From the NCBI GenBank assembly GCA_015956445.1, contig WIUZ02000030.1, positions 1 to 64,000 on the forward strand: 64,000 nt of DNA, written 5' to 3'. Shown piece after piece: positions 47,501 through 60,900 of this stretch. The notes under the pieces were generated by a model that saw only the letters and a program-made list of their open reading frames with translations, was not told the origin of the DNA and did no database searches. Source of the DNA: Thelephora terrestris (taxonomy: Eukaryota; Basidiomycota; Agaricomycetes; Thelephorales; Thelephoraceae). The position numbers were made by a program, and so were the translations under genes. Position 1 is the stretch's first letter, and each line of letters begins with the position of its first letter.

Positions 47501-49650
47501 TCCGTACTGATGGAAATCCGAATTTTGAACTTGGCTGGTTTCCACCCCGAGGGTGTCATTCTGTACGTTTTTACCACCGACTGTACCCATACCAGATTCT
47601 GATCGCGTGCGAATAGGCATTGGATCGCCGTGCTCTACTCCATCCTGCATCCCCCGTCGCCGAAGCTAGGGTCCATTGCAACACTCGATCTCGGGAACTC
47701 ATCCGGAACGGTAGACGGGATTCGGACTCTACAGGAATGGATCTGGCAGGCGTGTGAAAACCTATTGTTCAGCACCCAAAGTTCACCATTCCAGTACATC
47801 GAAACCTTCATCCCCGACTTCATGCCCGTTTGCACGATGGCATACGACTTCGACTTTGAGCGGGCACGAGGGTATGTCCCTCGTACGCGTATGTACAGGT
47901 ACAGGAAGTGGCCTCAGTGCCTCGCTCGACCAGGATTAGGAACGGAGAGTCACCTTATTGTCAGGGACTTCGCTCAGCTTTTGCAGGGTGATCTGCGTGA
48001 CTCACTAGTATTAGGAGTCTTGTACTTGAGGTGAGCGTTGCACTTACAGAGTCCTCGATCCATCGACTGATATCCACACAGTCAAATCCTTGTGAATCGC
48101 ATCCCTGTGGACCTTGGCCCTTTCTGCGACACAGTGGACAGGTTATGTGGCTTACACATCCTTGCTCACCGGTTTGCGACGGGGCGTGGCACCCTACATG
48201 GGGTTACCTTACCCCGTAGCTGGTTCATGAGCCTCCTCCGCCCACGCACCGTTCTGGACAAAAATAGAAGCTACATATCGCATTTCGTAAATGACACAAT
48301 TGAACTTCTCCGACGCATAGATTCTCAGCGCGAGCACCATAGCCTTAAATTTGCAGAGAACCACCAATTCAAACACAACGGGTCGAGGTTGAATCCCCTG
48401 TATGCATCGGTGTATATTGCTCGAATGTAAGCATACCTTACTCATTCCTTGATTTAAATTGACCATTTTCCGTAGTTGTTTCTGCCTTTGCCTTCGTGAG
48501 TACTTGCTGGTACTGTGGATTTTGCCCACGCCTAAGGAATACCCTAGTGGGATACAACATCAACGATGAAGCACTTAGGTCGAAGGTACTACAAGCTATC
48601 CACGGGTTACGGAGGCCGGAGCGAGCGAATGGGGCCTATCGACAGTATGTGATTCGCTTATCCCTCAGTCAAGCACTCGCTGGACCTCGATGGACCTACT
48701 AGGTACGCTGAAGCGCCCGACTGGCGGGGATTGGTGGTGGTGTTTACGAAGTCGTTGTCCAATTCGGCGCTTGACAAAATGATCCTCCTACTGCACTCTA
48801 AGGCTCCAAAATACCAAGGACGGGTATCACAGTACGTCCGAACAGTCGTGTATGACAATATCGAAGAGATACCGGACCGCCTCCACGCAAAGGCCGAGGG
48901 ACGCCCGATCGAACCTGGGAACGACGATGGCCAGCAAAAGCAGCTCGGTTTGCCTGAGGAAGACGTACTCAAGTCAAATAACAACAAAGTTAACATCGAT
49001 AATGCCAGCCCAGACGAGGCCCCTGCGTCTCCAGAGGAAATTCAAGCTGTCCTTGTGATCGAGGAGGCGTATCACCGCTTCAGTAAACGAAAGCAGGAGG
49101 TCCTCAAGGGTATCGATGCCACTAGAGCACGTCTTTGGTCCCTTCTCCATAACAGGGTGCTATCCATGGAATGGCCAAAGCACACAAGGTACAAATTGCT
49201 GATGCGGGGACCCCTTGTTCACGTTCTAGCGTGCCTAGACGGTGTGAAGATGTTTGCGGAGTATATCAACAAGGATTCGAAGAAGCAGCTGCAAGGGGAT
49301 GACCACGAGAGGTTTGAAGAATTCAGCGAAATGTCCGACCGGTCAAGGTAAACCGATGCTCTCGCCTCAGTGTAACATCGTTTAACCGCTTCAACCCTAG
49401 TGAATTACAGAGAGCCGCTTCAGAACTTCAAACGAAGCTAGGACATTCGTCTCCGTTCCATGACAATCGCAGCACGCTGGCATTACAAGCTACCGTATTG
49501 GAGGTGGGGGGACTGATTGGCAGGCTCTCGGAATATACAGGGAATGCAGCGACAGGGACGAAGGAGAAGATTGAGGACGATTGGAAGCTAGGATGGGATG
49601 GTATCGTTAGGGAACCAATCATGGTCCACAAGATTCAGGGCCAACGTTGA
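41550..49650 (+). CDS. TRANK1-like protein: SF1 (UvrD-type) helicase, TPR-like repeats, CCCH finger; left copy
   Basis: A large gene with many short introns, starting MPRKRPSSPQSFD and ending MVHKIQGQR at 49650. The N-terminal part leads to a conserved block (FSEDHQKRLTGSKAIIPIYEAEVT, FGIYTRAQMHRGRFWDTLSQQLG). The helicase motifs are all visible in order: Walker A VIGRSGTGKTTTM (43502), YIDEVQDNLLI (44578), FWAGDTAQ (44713), INYRSHGGIVD (about 44950), YESKGLEF (45406) and YVAVTRAR (45679). A helical repeat region follows (about 45960-47100; AEVAFHRAG, AGEAFYTCA, AAESFTQG, AGDCFKHV, AAHAYRKG), resembling TPRs. A CCCH finger (CMAMATRGECLRQDCQFQH) is near 47394. This matches fungal TRANK1-type proteins, whose role is not established. 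I checked only some splice sites, and those keep frame (for example AA/GTAAGC at 42508). Some junctions near 42780-42880 are unresolved, so intactness is likely but unproven. Confidence 0.82.
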
Positions 49651-49764
49651 CCCTGAACGACGAAGATCTTTTGTACCTGTAGAATGAGTTCAAAGTCGGT
49701 GTGTGGTTATTGTAGTATAGGCTTATAAGCAAACCTCGTTCCGATCCGTGGCTCCGCCAATAAT

Positions 49765-49950
49765 CTACGATCTCCGGCCAGGGCCAGGGGGAGGCTAGCG
49801 GCGGACAGGGATACGGACCTGCCAGTGAACGAGGCCTCAGCGTCAGCAATCAGAATTACTCGCGAAGGTAGGCGTTTTTTCCGTCCATTGCCGGGGTTAC
49901 CAGCGGAATTTTTGGCGATGAAAGAAGCCTGTGACAAGCTGATGCATCCT
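49765..49950 (+). pseudogene. Fragment of secreted-protein 3' end and flank
   Basis: The end of the 40302 gene (GQGYGP codons) followed by the region around 41240-41325 (CATTGCCGGGGTTACCAG, GATGAAAGAAGCCTGTGACA), with the intervening 300 bases missing. It lies just outside the helicase gene on the spacer side, so related sequence occurs on both sides of the gene. Confidence 0.75.
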
Positions 49951-50146
49951 CACACCTTTCAAATTCTCATGGTAGTACATTTCAGGACGGAGTCACGGGG
50001 GTGGTGGTTACAGTTATGCTGAGGTCACTTGAGATGATACGTATGCGCGGATAAGAGGAGTGAAAATCATGGACGATGCGAAGGAGATAGAAAAAGAACG
50101 TCCCAGCCACAGCGAGGCACCGGGCATTCGACGACCCTCGTGCCCG

Positions 50147-51459
50147 TCATAGTGGAACTTCTTCGATGGACGCAGTCTCATTCCGAGCACCATGCTTGCC
50201 AAAAGTCTCTCCGCTTGCCTCCATCGAACTCCCGGGATTCCCATCAGGAAAGGTATTGGCACCGACCGTCGACTTTCCTTCAGACCGGAAATGGATTGAA
50301 CCGATGTTCCCAGAGGCGATGGTCCCGCTCGTCAACGCTCTCTGGTTCGCGACTCGTAAAACGATGAGGAACGGAGCGATGACCTGACCTCGTCCCACCA
50401 CGATCAGACGACGCACATCCCTGCAAAGCAAAAAACAGCACGAACCTGGATCTGGGCGAGCGCCGGGAGGAAGATAAACTGGGCAGCGTTGCTGGAGGCC
50501 CAGGTTCCGATAAAGATTAGATAAGTGACGGCGTATAGGGCGGCCGACTCGACGAGCATGGTGATGATGGCTTTGTGCAGTCCAAGAGCGCCGGCCGCAA
50601 TTCCCATGGCGTTTCGAATATTCCTGCTGTGCAAGACGAGCCGTACGATGATCATGAGGGTGAGAATTGCATTGAGCGAGAAGGAAATAGAGTAATATGG
50701 ATAGCCGAAGTTAGGGATGGCGGAGTTCTCGATTGCACTGAGTGGTTGGGAGGCCTGGTAGTAGATAATCGCGATGCCTGTCGCTGAACCCATGACGTTA
50801 GCTGACGGTGCCGGCGTCGACTTGGGAAAAACCGCGAGGACGTACCCCAAGACGCAAGGTACATCAGGCAGGGAAAGGCAATGATCCAGCGGTTCATTGC
50901 GTAGATGATGTAGCAGCGGTAGAGCTGGGGAGCCATGTGTGTCAAATACTTGGGCAACTGAGATTGGTCCTGAACCTACCAAAAGACCATCTGCCAGCCA
51001 GCCGTTCAGGAAGATTAGGATATCGGGGGCAATGGTGATCACGTTGGAGTTGATGAGGAACTGATATCCAAGCGGCCCAGGCGGTGACGCGCCGTCGCCA
51101 GGGAATTCTCGGTTATCGATGGAAGAAAGGGATTGAATGTCGAGGTTCATCGCGGTGTAGATCGTCGAGAACGAGAACATGGCCACGGTGTGAGCGACGA
51201 GTCCCCATTTGATATTACCCCTCGTGCGGCCGACGGGATTGAGCAACCCGGCCACGCATTGGAAGAACAGAATGGTGATAACGCCTAGAATGATAGGGTC
51301 AGCAGAGTGTGAGCAGATAATCGCGTAGGTCGACCTACCGTATAATACCGCACCGACGATATTCCCTGCAAAGTTCTCCTTTTCCCCGAGATATAATCGG
51401 TATGGAATCTGTGGAGCGTTGGGATTATTGGACCAGGGCTGTTGCGAAGAGTAAGACAT
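50147..51459 (-). CDS. Seven-helix-type integral membrane protein, Agaricomycete family
   Basis: Minus-strand gene starting MSYSSQQPWSNNPNAPQ at 51459. Splicing exon 1 (51459-51339) to the exon starting at 51284 gives GAVLYGVITILFFQC. Further introns join WLADGLL to LYRCYIIYAMNRWIIAFPCLMYLASW and on to ANVMGSATGIAIIYYQASQ (donor GTACGT). The last exon runs VIAPFLIVLRVANQRAL to EEVPL (stop at 50147). At least six hydrophobic helices are visible: ITILFFQCVAGLL, GLVAHTVAMFSFSTIY, RWIIAFPCLMYLASW, YSISFSLNAILTLMIIVRLVL, SAALYAVTYLIFIGTW, FIFLPALAQIQVIAPFLIVL. The tail is hydrophilic. It belongs to the large fungal family of multi-pass proteins with WLADGLLxYRCY signatures, of unknown role. It lies in the spacer of the inverted duplication. 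Confidence 0.75.
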
Positions 51460-52406
51460 GACCCAGAGATGCGTAACTGGGATTCTGTGGAGGACTGGTG
51501 GGGGGGAGGGTATCCAAGATAAAGCGATGTGAGGAAGTGAAGGGGGTATGCGAGTTGCGAGGCCTGGTCGGAGCTACATAGTTGGTACAGTTGGGAATAA
51601 TGTATGGTCTCAGCTGATGCTATACAAGAAAGTTGAATGGCAAATTCAAACTCTCAGATTCTGGAGGTGCTGGTCGGTTCACTGGGGAGAAATCATGAAT
51701 GGAAGCCTACCAATGTTTCATCGAACCACGCGTTCCTCCACCCCCTTCGACAGGTTCAAGGACGCGTCTCTCTTCCGCTACCGCAGTGAGTTTTTGAGAG
51801 ATTTGGGCTCTTGGACGCGGTTCGAACAATTGCGTTGTGAGGTGCTGGATTTCCGTACGTCTGGTGTCGCTTTAGTGACTTAGAGTGACTTATTAGTCGC
51901 TTTGATCGGCGTCGATGATGCCAAGGTTTCTAATAGCGCCGTCGTCCAATGACGTGCTTCTCCCGTGTTCGCAGTGTAACTTTTTGGATCCCCTTCCCGG
52001 TCGCAGGGGGCCGAGCAGCTAGATGGAATCTTATGTGGCCAGGGCAAGGCCAGGGTCCACACCTAGTGCAACACCGTTGTTCTGATGGTCGTCTAAAATT
52101 ACCTTTTGCTTGCAAACCGTGTTTTGCTTCCGCCGTGTGCCAAGCACATATCGAACGGAGCGGTACGCCTCTGTTGTGTCGCAAACGCCTAGATACAGTC
52201 AGGTAACTACAGGCCACACAGACGACCGCACGCATCGTATCAAAGGGCAAACTCACGTGCGAACGGAGTAATTAGCAGTAGGGCTTGCATTATACGTACA
52301 AAAAATATATGTAGGGTCGAAAGAACGAAAGACCTATGGTGACATCTGCTGTACAGAACGGCCGTAACGACGGCCACTAAGCTCGTAACATCGCCCAAGT
52401 ATCAAG
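51460..52406. other. Intergenic; no gene seen
   Basis: Lies between two minus-strand membrane-protein genes. Short open frames (for example 51548-51883) show no motifs. Confidence 0.5.
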
Positions 52407-53882
52407 TCAGGGTGTGGCGCCAGGTAGCATACCCTCCCCATCTGTGACCGTGGGATAAAGCGGGATTTCCTGCAATCCCCCAAACGCAAAGCGGACCGTT
52501 CCATCTCGCGCTAGCGTTGTATTATTCATGGATTGAAGAGTCCACGCCGCTTCCGGTTCGACGGACGCTTTCTTCAAAGAGACCATGAGGCGTGAGGTCA
52601 TGACCGGGACGAGAACCATGTTTACCCTAGAAATGAACGTCGATGTCATTAGTATCGGTCGCTCGAAGGCCCCTTCGGCGTCAAGTATACAGCATCAGGG
52701 AGAGAAGTGACTTGCATCGGAGGAAAGAGTTGAATGTCCACCTGAACATGCACGCACGGTGAGAACGGACCGATTACTCCTGAGCATGTCATGTACCACC
52801 TACCGGGGCGACGAACACAAACAGCACAGACAAGAGATGAACGGAAGAGATGAGGAGGAAGTATTTTGTCGCGTCTCGCACGATGGTGTCCAAGATGCTC
52901 GGTATTCCTGGATACCTATGCGTCCGTTCTTTCCAGGCAGCGATTGCAATAATCAAGAATACGATAACATCTGCGACGTCACGGTACGAGGGAATGCCGA
53001 ACGTGAGGTATATGAGGTCCAATAACCGCGGAGGTCTAAGTGTGAGGACTTACCAAAGGTCATCGCCAAATTATAGTAAGCGAGCTGCCCAACTCTCCAC
53101 AGTTTGAAAATGCAAAGCTTGAACTCGTCCAGGTTTATGTCCGGAAACGGTTGTACTAGGGCCCAGTAAGTTCACGCGTGTACAGAAAACGATCGAACGA
53201 CTCGCATGGTCCTAACCCAATCTCTACCGCGGAGAAAATCCCAAAACAGATCCCAGCAGCAATTTGAAGGACGAGGATACCGCCGATCGTCGTGTTCTTA
53301 TGGGTGATGGCATACACCCTGTGCATGAAACCGTCTCAGCAAAAAAGCCCATTTCTGACCTGATACACAACCTTAGGGAGACCGCTATTTGCGCCAGAGT
53401 GGTGATGGCATTTGATTGTAAGACCGGGACCCATTTGGTATGTAGGCAACTGCCCGATCATTAGCCGGGTGAGTATCTTGTGGTGAGAGAGGCGTGAACG
53501 CACAACTACGGAAGGTGTTGTGAGCATAATATCACAGCGGTATTGTGAATATAGACTTACAGATTGTGAGTAGTGAAACAGAACGAAGTGGAGCCAGAGG
53601 ATGTACACCGCAGGGAAGTACCTGTTCTAAAGCACATTCAAACCCGTCGCAATTTGAAACATGGTGAACGTCTCACCGCAACGAACAAGGCGAACACTGT
53701 TAAACGACCCCATGAGTTTTTGTACATTCGAACCGGAAGGAAGTGGACTCACCCCAAGATCTCCTTCCCTGCCATGCATACTGAAGCTGTGAGACGATCA
53801 GAATCTGTTGAATAGATCGAAGAGGCAAAGCGGTCCGGACCTCGTCTCCAAGGGTCAACAGGTAGTCATACAACCACAGGAA
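52407..53882 (-). CDS. DUF6533-type multi-pass membrane protein (first exon not resolved)
   Basis: Minus strand. An exon starting at 53882 encodes FLWLYDYLLTLGDEVRTAL, the recognisable DUF6533 signature (a YDYxLTxxDEV box in the first helix). It is followed by RYFPAVYILWLHFVLFHYSQS (about 53560-53630), RVYAITHKNTTIGGILVLQIAAGICFGIFSAVE (about 53320-53230), a segment with FPDINLDEFKLCIFKLWRVGQLAYYNLAMTF (about 53140-53050), LIYLTFGIPSYRDVADVIVFLIIAIAAW, ATKYFLLISSVHLLSVLFVFVAP (about 53020-52810) and a last exon MVLVPVMTSRLMVSLKKASVEPEA to the stop at 52407. About six membrane helices fit the family. Introns are short. Some joins were not checked, and the exon upstream of 53882 is not identified, so damage cannot be excluded. 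Confidence 0.68.
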
Positions 53883-53899
53883 CTGTAAAGAAGCCAGGA

Positions 53900-54945
53900 G
53901 GAACTGGGTTCATGCGAATTAGGCTTGGATGACTAGGTAGACGCTCGAGATTAGGAGGGCTACCTTAGTCGCGAATCTAGGAAATGCGTCAGACCGAGGA
54001 CCTGCAGAAATGAAAAACACCCACAGCAGTCCCCCTGTCTCGGTCAACGCAGCCACATCCATGCCGTCGGCCAAGATCTGCCAACCTTCACAGCAACTGG
54101 GCGTTGTCAAGGGTCACACAGGTTCCACTTGGTACTTGGTGGGAATGTAGGCTGCCGAGCCGTCCGACAGTACAGGCTATGCGGTAAGGCGGGGGAAAGG
54201 AACGAGAGATACAGCGACAGATGAACTGATCGGGGGTCCTAGGCCATGGCAGCGAGCGGCGCGTAAGTAATATATACCCGAGATGATGGCCAAGGTCTCG
54301 AGTCCTGGCGAGTCGCTGTAAAAATAGTGTTCTTCCAGTATAGTCCCGTTTGATCATGCAAATTGCCTGCTAACCCGACCTGCGACTATCCGGTCACCAC
54401 ATGCATTTGGTCATCGTCGTTATGTCCGCGGGGGCACGGCCACGACCATATACGGAAATCCATACCGCGGCGGCCCGAGCGGTCCCTTGACGTTGGTTCG
54501 AATTAGCGTTGCGACCTCTCTCCTGCCTCTCTCTGTCTCGGCTCTTGCACGCTACCAAGAAGAAACTGGACGATATTGTCTTTGGCATAATGTGTGTCCG
54601 CAACTTCAACCGTACCAAGCCGACCTTCCGACGCACGGCCCTCCGCAGAATTACTACGACCCCAAGGGGCTTGAAGCAAACCCGGCGAATCATGTCAGTT
54701 TCAGGTCCTACAAAACGTGCCGAAAGGGCATTATCTGCTTCTATGTATCTCTTAAAACCTCGCTCGCGCCAATCAACCGGATCCCTCCTGAAGTTCTTTC
54801 GCTGACCCCAGATTACTTCGGCGAACGCAATTTGGACCAAGACTTGATCAAGTCGTTGCTGGAGGGACACATTCAATTTCCCACTTTTCATTGTGGACTA
54901 AGTTGGACTACACGGACGCCGACAGAACACGCGTCTTCATCGACA
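53900..54945. other. Spacer remainder; no supported gene
   Basis: A minus-strand open frame at 54110-53919 has one hydrophobic stretch and may hold remains of another membrane-protein gene. Nothing else is recognised. Confidence 0.35.
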
Positions 54946-54948
54946 GGG

Positions 54949-57900
54949 TCAACGTTGGCTCTGAATCTTGTGAACCATGATTGGTTCCCTAACGATACCA
55001 TCCCATCCTAGCTTCCAATCGTCCTCAATCTTCTCCTTCGTCCCTGTCGCTGCATTCCCTGTATATTCCGAGAGCCTGCCAATCAGTCCCCCCACCTCCA
55101 ATACGGTAGCTTGTAATGCCAGCGTGCTGCGATTGTCATGGAACGGAGACGAATGTCCTAGCTTCGTTTGAAGTTCTGAAGCGGCTCTCTGTAATTCACT
55201 AGGGTTGAAGCGGTTAAACGATGTTACACTGAGGCGAGAGCATCGGTTTACCTTGACCGGTCGGACATTTCGCTGAATTCTTCAAACCTCTCGTGGTCAT
55301 CCCCTTGCAGCTGCTTCTTCGAATCCTTGTTGATATACTCCGCAAACATCTTCACACCGTCTAGGCACGCTAGAACGTGAACAAGGGGTCCCCGCATCAG
55401 CAATTTGTACCTTGTGTGCTTTGGCCATTCCATGGATAGCACCCTGTTATGGAGAAGGGACCAAAGACGTGCTCTAGTGGCATCGATACCCTTGAGGACC
55501 TCCTGCTTTCGTTTACTGAAGCGGTGATACGCCTCCTCGATCACAAGGACAGCTTGAATTTCCTCTGGAGACGCAGGGGCCTCGTCTGGGCTGGCATTAT
55601 CGATGTTAACTTTGTTGTTATTTGACTTGAGTACGTCTTCCTCAGGCAAACCGAGCTGCTTTTGCTGGCCATCGTCGTTCCCAGGTTCGATCGGGCGTCC
55701 CTCGGCCTTTGCGTGGAGGCGGTCCGGTATCTCTTCGATATTGTCATACACGACTGTTCGGACGTACTGTGATACCCGTCCTTGGTATTTTGGAGCCTTA
55801 GAGTGCAGTAGGAGGATCATTTTGTCAAGCGCCGAATTGGACAACGACTTCGTAAACACCACCACCAATCCCCGCCAGTCGGGCGCTTCAGCGTACCTAG
55901 TAGGTCCATCGAGGTCCAGCGAGTGCTTGACTGAGGGATAAGCGAATCACATACTGTCGATAGGCCCCATTCACTCGCTCCGGCCTCCGTAACCCGTGGA
56001 TAGCTTGTAGTACCTTCGACCTAAGTGCTTCATCGTTGATGTTGTATCCCACTAGGGTATTCCTTAGGCGTGGGCAAAATCCACAGTACCAGCAAGTACT
56101 CACGAAGGCAAAGGCAGAAACAACTACGGAAAATGGTCAATTTAAATCGAGGAATGAGTAAGGTATGCTTACATTCGAGCAATATACACCGATGCATACA
56201 GGGGATTCAACCTTGACCCGTTGTGTTTGAATTGGTGGTTCTCTGCAAATTTAAGGCTATGGTGCTCGCGCTGAGAATCTATGCGCCGGAGGAGTTCAAT
56301 TGTGTCGTTTACGAAATGCGATATGTGGCTTCTATTTTTGTCCAGAACGGTGCGTGGGCGGAGGAGGCTCATGAACCAGCTACGGGGTAAGGTAACCCCA
56401 TGTAGGGTGCCACGCCCCGTCGCAAACCGGTGAGCAAGGATGTGTAAGCCACATAACCTGTCCACTGTGTCGCAGAAAGGGCCAATGTCCACAGGGATGC
56501 GATTTACAAGGATTTGACTGTGTGGATATCAGTCGATGGATCAAGGACTCTGTAGGTGCAACACTCACCTCAAGTACAAGACTCCTAATACTAGTGAGTC
56601 ACGGAGATCACCCTGCAAAAGCTGAGTGAAGTCCCTGACAATAAGGTGACTCTCCGTCCCTAATCCTGGTCGAGCGAGGCACTGAGGCCACTTCCTGTAT
56701 CTGTACATACGCGTACGAGGGACATACCCTCGTGCCCGCTCCAAGTCGAAGTCGTATGCCATCGTGCAAACGGGCATGAAGTCGGGGATGAAGGTTTCGA
56801 TGTACTGGAATGGTGAACTTCGGGTGCTGAACAATAGTTTGTCACACGCCTGCCAGGTCCATTCCTGTAGAGTCCGAATCCCGTCCACCGTTCCGGATGA
56901 GTTCCCGAGATCGAGTGTTGCAATGGACCCTAGCTTCGGCGACGGGGGATGCAGGATGGAGTATAGCACGCCAATCCAATGCCTATTCACACGCGATCAG
57001 AATCTGGTGGGGGTATAATCAGTGATAAAAACGTACAGAATGACACCCTTGGGGTGGAAGCCAGCCAAGTTCAAAATTCGGATTTCCATCAGTACGGACT
57101 GGACACGAGCATTGAACCAGCCAACTGTCATCTTCTCTGGCCGGGTGTGCTGGAACTGGCAGTCCTGTCTTGAGCATTCGCCTCTTGTCACCATCGCCAT
57201 GCAGGGATCACTTCCAAGCCTCCTACGATAAGCGTTGTGTTGTTGCTTTGCACGAAGGTGGATGTACTCCGGAATCTCGTGATCAAGTACACGCCTAAGC
57301 TCCTCGTGGGTTACAACGCAGCCTCCCAGTTCTTGCACAGTTTCCGGCCTGGGTGCAAAGATCTTGTGCAGGAAACTGTTTGCCGGGATGAAAAACCGCT
57401 CATCTTCACGCGACTGAAATGCGAAGACCCTTTGGCGCATAGAACCAGGATTCATCTGATCTTCCCGCCTCAGACGATCTAAAAGCTGGAAATAGGCGAA
57501 ATGGAGGAGAAGCTCCGGTTCAGGATCGACTATCGTAGTACCCTGAAGCGGGAGAGTGGGGACAAAGATCGGATCAAGGCACAACAAAGCAGCTGAGTAA
57601 TTTTCTGCTTGGATGAACTGGGCGTGGAGGGAGCGAAGTGGTTTAAAATCGCCTTTGTGCCTTGCCCTGAACATCGCGGTCTGGGGATTCTCGATGTTAG
57701 CACCATACCACAGGGGGATCATGAACTCCACCTCTTTGGCCTCTTGCTCGTGCATGTAATCCCTCAACGTATTCGCCAACTCCAGTAATTCGGAAACCAC
57801 GACTAGGTCCGTCGCAGGATAGTCCATCCCAAATGACTGATATTGCCAGAGTCCATTTGTCAAATACTCCACGGCGCGTCGTGTGCGATCTCGTGCCCTT

Positions 57901-60900
57901 GGTGGGGTAATTAACGTCTTGACTGCATCTGCTATCCTCCCGGTGTTCATAAGGACCTCTGCAGATTCTAAGATCATTCCTGAAGTGCGGAGCAATTCAG
58001 CATGCGCCTCGTTGAAGCCGTACTCTTCCGCGAACGTTATGGCTTCCTCTTTCGAGGAGAACAACCTCTGGACTTTCCTACCCTTCGTGTTAGGTCTTGG
58101 TTCCTGTTTGTTTTACCCATGAACTTACTTGACCTTGCCATCCTAAGAGCCCTTCGCTTCAGTGAATTGGTCTCTGATACTGGATCGGTTACCCACCTTG
58201 AAGTAGCTCATTCGAGCAACCTTCGTCAGCTGAGCAAGGAGACCGGCTTCAATCTGATCCCCATGTCTCTCGAGCACCTCTACCATCTCATCGAAGTGGC
58301 CACCCTTCCGATAGGCATGGGCTGCCTTTGAGTACTGCTCTACGCGTTTGAAACAGTCACCTGCTTCCTTCCATCTGTTGCCATGTGTAAAACTTTCCGC
58401 CGCATTGGTATAATATGCCAACCGTTCTCTCCTCTGGCCAGAGGAAGATCTGTTTGCACAAGTATAGAATGCGTCGCCGGCGTTGCTGAAAGCACTTGCC
58501 CTTTCTTTGACTTGGTCGTCTGGTACCGCCCTAGCGTTCTCTCGGAGAAGATATGCATGACAAATTGCGACCTCTCGGTTTCTTCCAGCTCGATGGAATG
58601 CCACCTCAGCTTGTGCATAGCGCTTGTTGATGAACATTCTAGAGCGCCTGCATCAGTAAATAATGCTACGGCGTAGGAGCACATGACAAACAATTTCCCG
58701 GTGTCAATCCAATCTTGTGTGGTGGACTCGCTGGCCAAGCGAGGAACTTCTGAAGTGGACTCCCAAACTTGGACTCGATTTTTACTGCCCCAATAGGCCT
58801 AGAAATAATGATCAGCACCTCTAGAAACGGACCAGTAAAGCAGGGATGTACCTTAATCGGCTCTGCGCTTTGGGAGCTGTCCAAAAACCAGAGATTCTTC
58901 CTGGCACGTGTAACTGCAACATATAGGAACTTCAACTAGACTTGTAGCTTAGCAGCTGTGGGGCAGAGGATGCAGTAGAGGTAATACCTCCGTGCAGATG
59001 ATCGCATGCTTAGTTTCGTCAAAAGTCGGCGCAGGTGCTCCGTCAGAGCTGCCCTTCATGACCAGTCGCCACTGGCTGGCATTCGCAGTGGAGCCCTTAA
59101 AGAAGTCATACAATAAGACCTGCACATCGAGTTAGATGTATATGAGATCACGCCCTCCACAGGACCTACGTCGTTGAATTCTAGACCCTTGCTCTCATAC
59201 AACGTCCTATGATAACGTGTTATACCACGTCAAGTTTGTTTTGAAATGGGGCTCACATGATTATACTCCTCTCTCCCAGCTTCTCCTTAAGCCGTTTCCT
59301 GGCGTCGTTGTCACGAACGAGAATGCCTGGATTCAGTCCCGTGAGTGGATTTGTGAAAGATAAGACAACAGTGCATTTACATTGATCTGCTCCAAATTCG
59401 ACTGGCTCTCCTTTGCCATCATCGAAGAAATTTCTCTCAAAGTCACACTGTACGCAAAAATGTCAGCTGGCAAATATGACCAGAGGGGCACCAAAAATAG
59501 ATTACGTTTCCTTGGCTGGAAAAGAAGATTGGTTGGAAACCGGCAACGGATGCCCTCTCCGGTTTCAGTCTGTCAATAGAATGTGGCCAATAAAGCGTAA
59601 TCAGCTCTACCACAGAACGAGCACAATCCACAATCCCTCCATGAGACCTATAATTGATGACTAGTTCATAAGTTTTGGGGTCTGCTGGCCTTGTCTCGTG
59701 ACGAAGTTCATTCTGGTAGGATATGAGAAATGATGTGAAGAATCCTTTGGGACACTGGCACCTCTATTCGGTACTGCGAAGCTGTCAGATCGCTGAACTT
59801 GAACGAACTCCCAATTGATATGGTCTAGAGATAGATTAGGGAAAGTGCTATCCATAATCAGAAGTGCTCACCTGCGCAGTGTCACCGGCCCAGAAGAGCC
59901 CATTTGGATTCTTGCAGATGGTTCGGAGCACTGTGCGGAGAAATAGGTCAATCATACTGCAGAGTGGTGCACAGGAAACATACCAAGGGTGTCGATAAGA
60001 AGGTTATCTTGTACTTCATCAATGTACCTGTGCTGTTGGTTAACCCCATCCATCGAAGTGGATCAACGCTGATACTGACAAGAAGTCAGCTTTTCTGCCC
60101 TTCTCCCTCTCCTCCCGCCCAGCATCGCGCAATTCTTTCAATATGCGATGTGTCCTGTGGACCTGTTCAGCAGGTTGCTATAGGTAAAACTGAAATAAGC
60201 TGACCGATCTGCCGCATCATACTCCTGACGTTCTCGCTTGAGAGTAGTGTACTCGGTGAAAAGGTCGTACACAGCATCCTTCGTATGGGAAAACATCCCC
60301 CGACGGCTACCAGATAAGTAGGCATCTCGATCCAAACACCGTTGTGGTGTGCCAACGGCCTGCTCAGAACCTTTGATCACTCCCAAAATTTCACCAAAAA
60401 CCAAAGCTGGATCTACCTCCAAAGTTACATGTGTTATACAAGAGTCTTGTCACGTACACACCTAAGCCTTGTCTGATGGGTTGCGAAAGGTTGTTCCAGT
60501 ACCGCGTGTGGAAGGTTGTGTAGGATATAAACCGATCTCCACCACCTACGGGAATCCGTTTGTGCCACCCCTTGCGTCGCTTGCTCCGAGATGACAGTGG
60601 GCTTGTGGGAGAGCCACCAGACCCTGGCGTGTTTTCAGCCACAGGAACGATAAACCCATCATTATCGTTTTCTCCCCTAATGTCGTTCTGAAGCATGAGA
60701 CAAAGCTATATCCAGACTTATCAGAAATGAAGAGTCAAGAAAATTGACCACCATACACGCACCTGTTCATATGTTATGAACAACGGAAAATTTTTATCGG
60801 TCAGGCTGCTGAATTTCATAGGCAGATCTGATCGCCAATCAGCTATATCATCCAAGTCTATGAATTCCATCTCCTTTTCAGTGTTCTTACTCATCCTGCG

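Larger units (their letters stand above)
40699..49652 (+). repeat. Left arm of a large inverted duplication (about 9 kb)
   Basis: Reverse-complement match to 54947-64000 covering the end of the secreted-protein gene, an intergenic stretch and the whole TRANK1-like gene. The true outer limit is unknown because the right arm leaves the window. The arms are near-identical at the inner end (about 48630-49635) and differ by several percent further out. Confidence 0.95.

Noticed and set aside
53919-54110. Possible first exon of the DUF6533 gene or remains of another membrane protein
   Set aside because: One hydrophobic stretch only, and the frame does not join convincingly to the exon at 53882.
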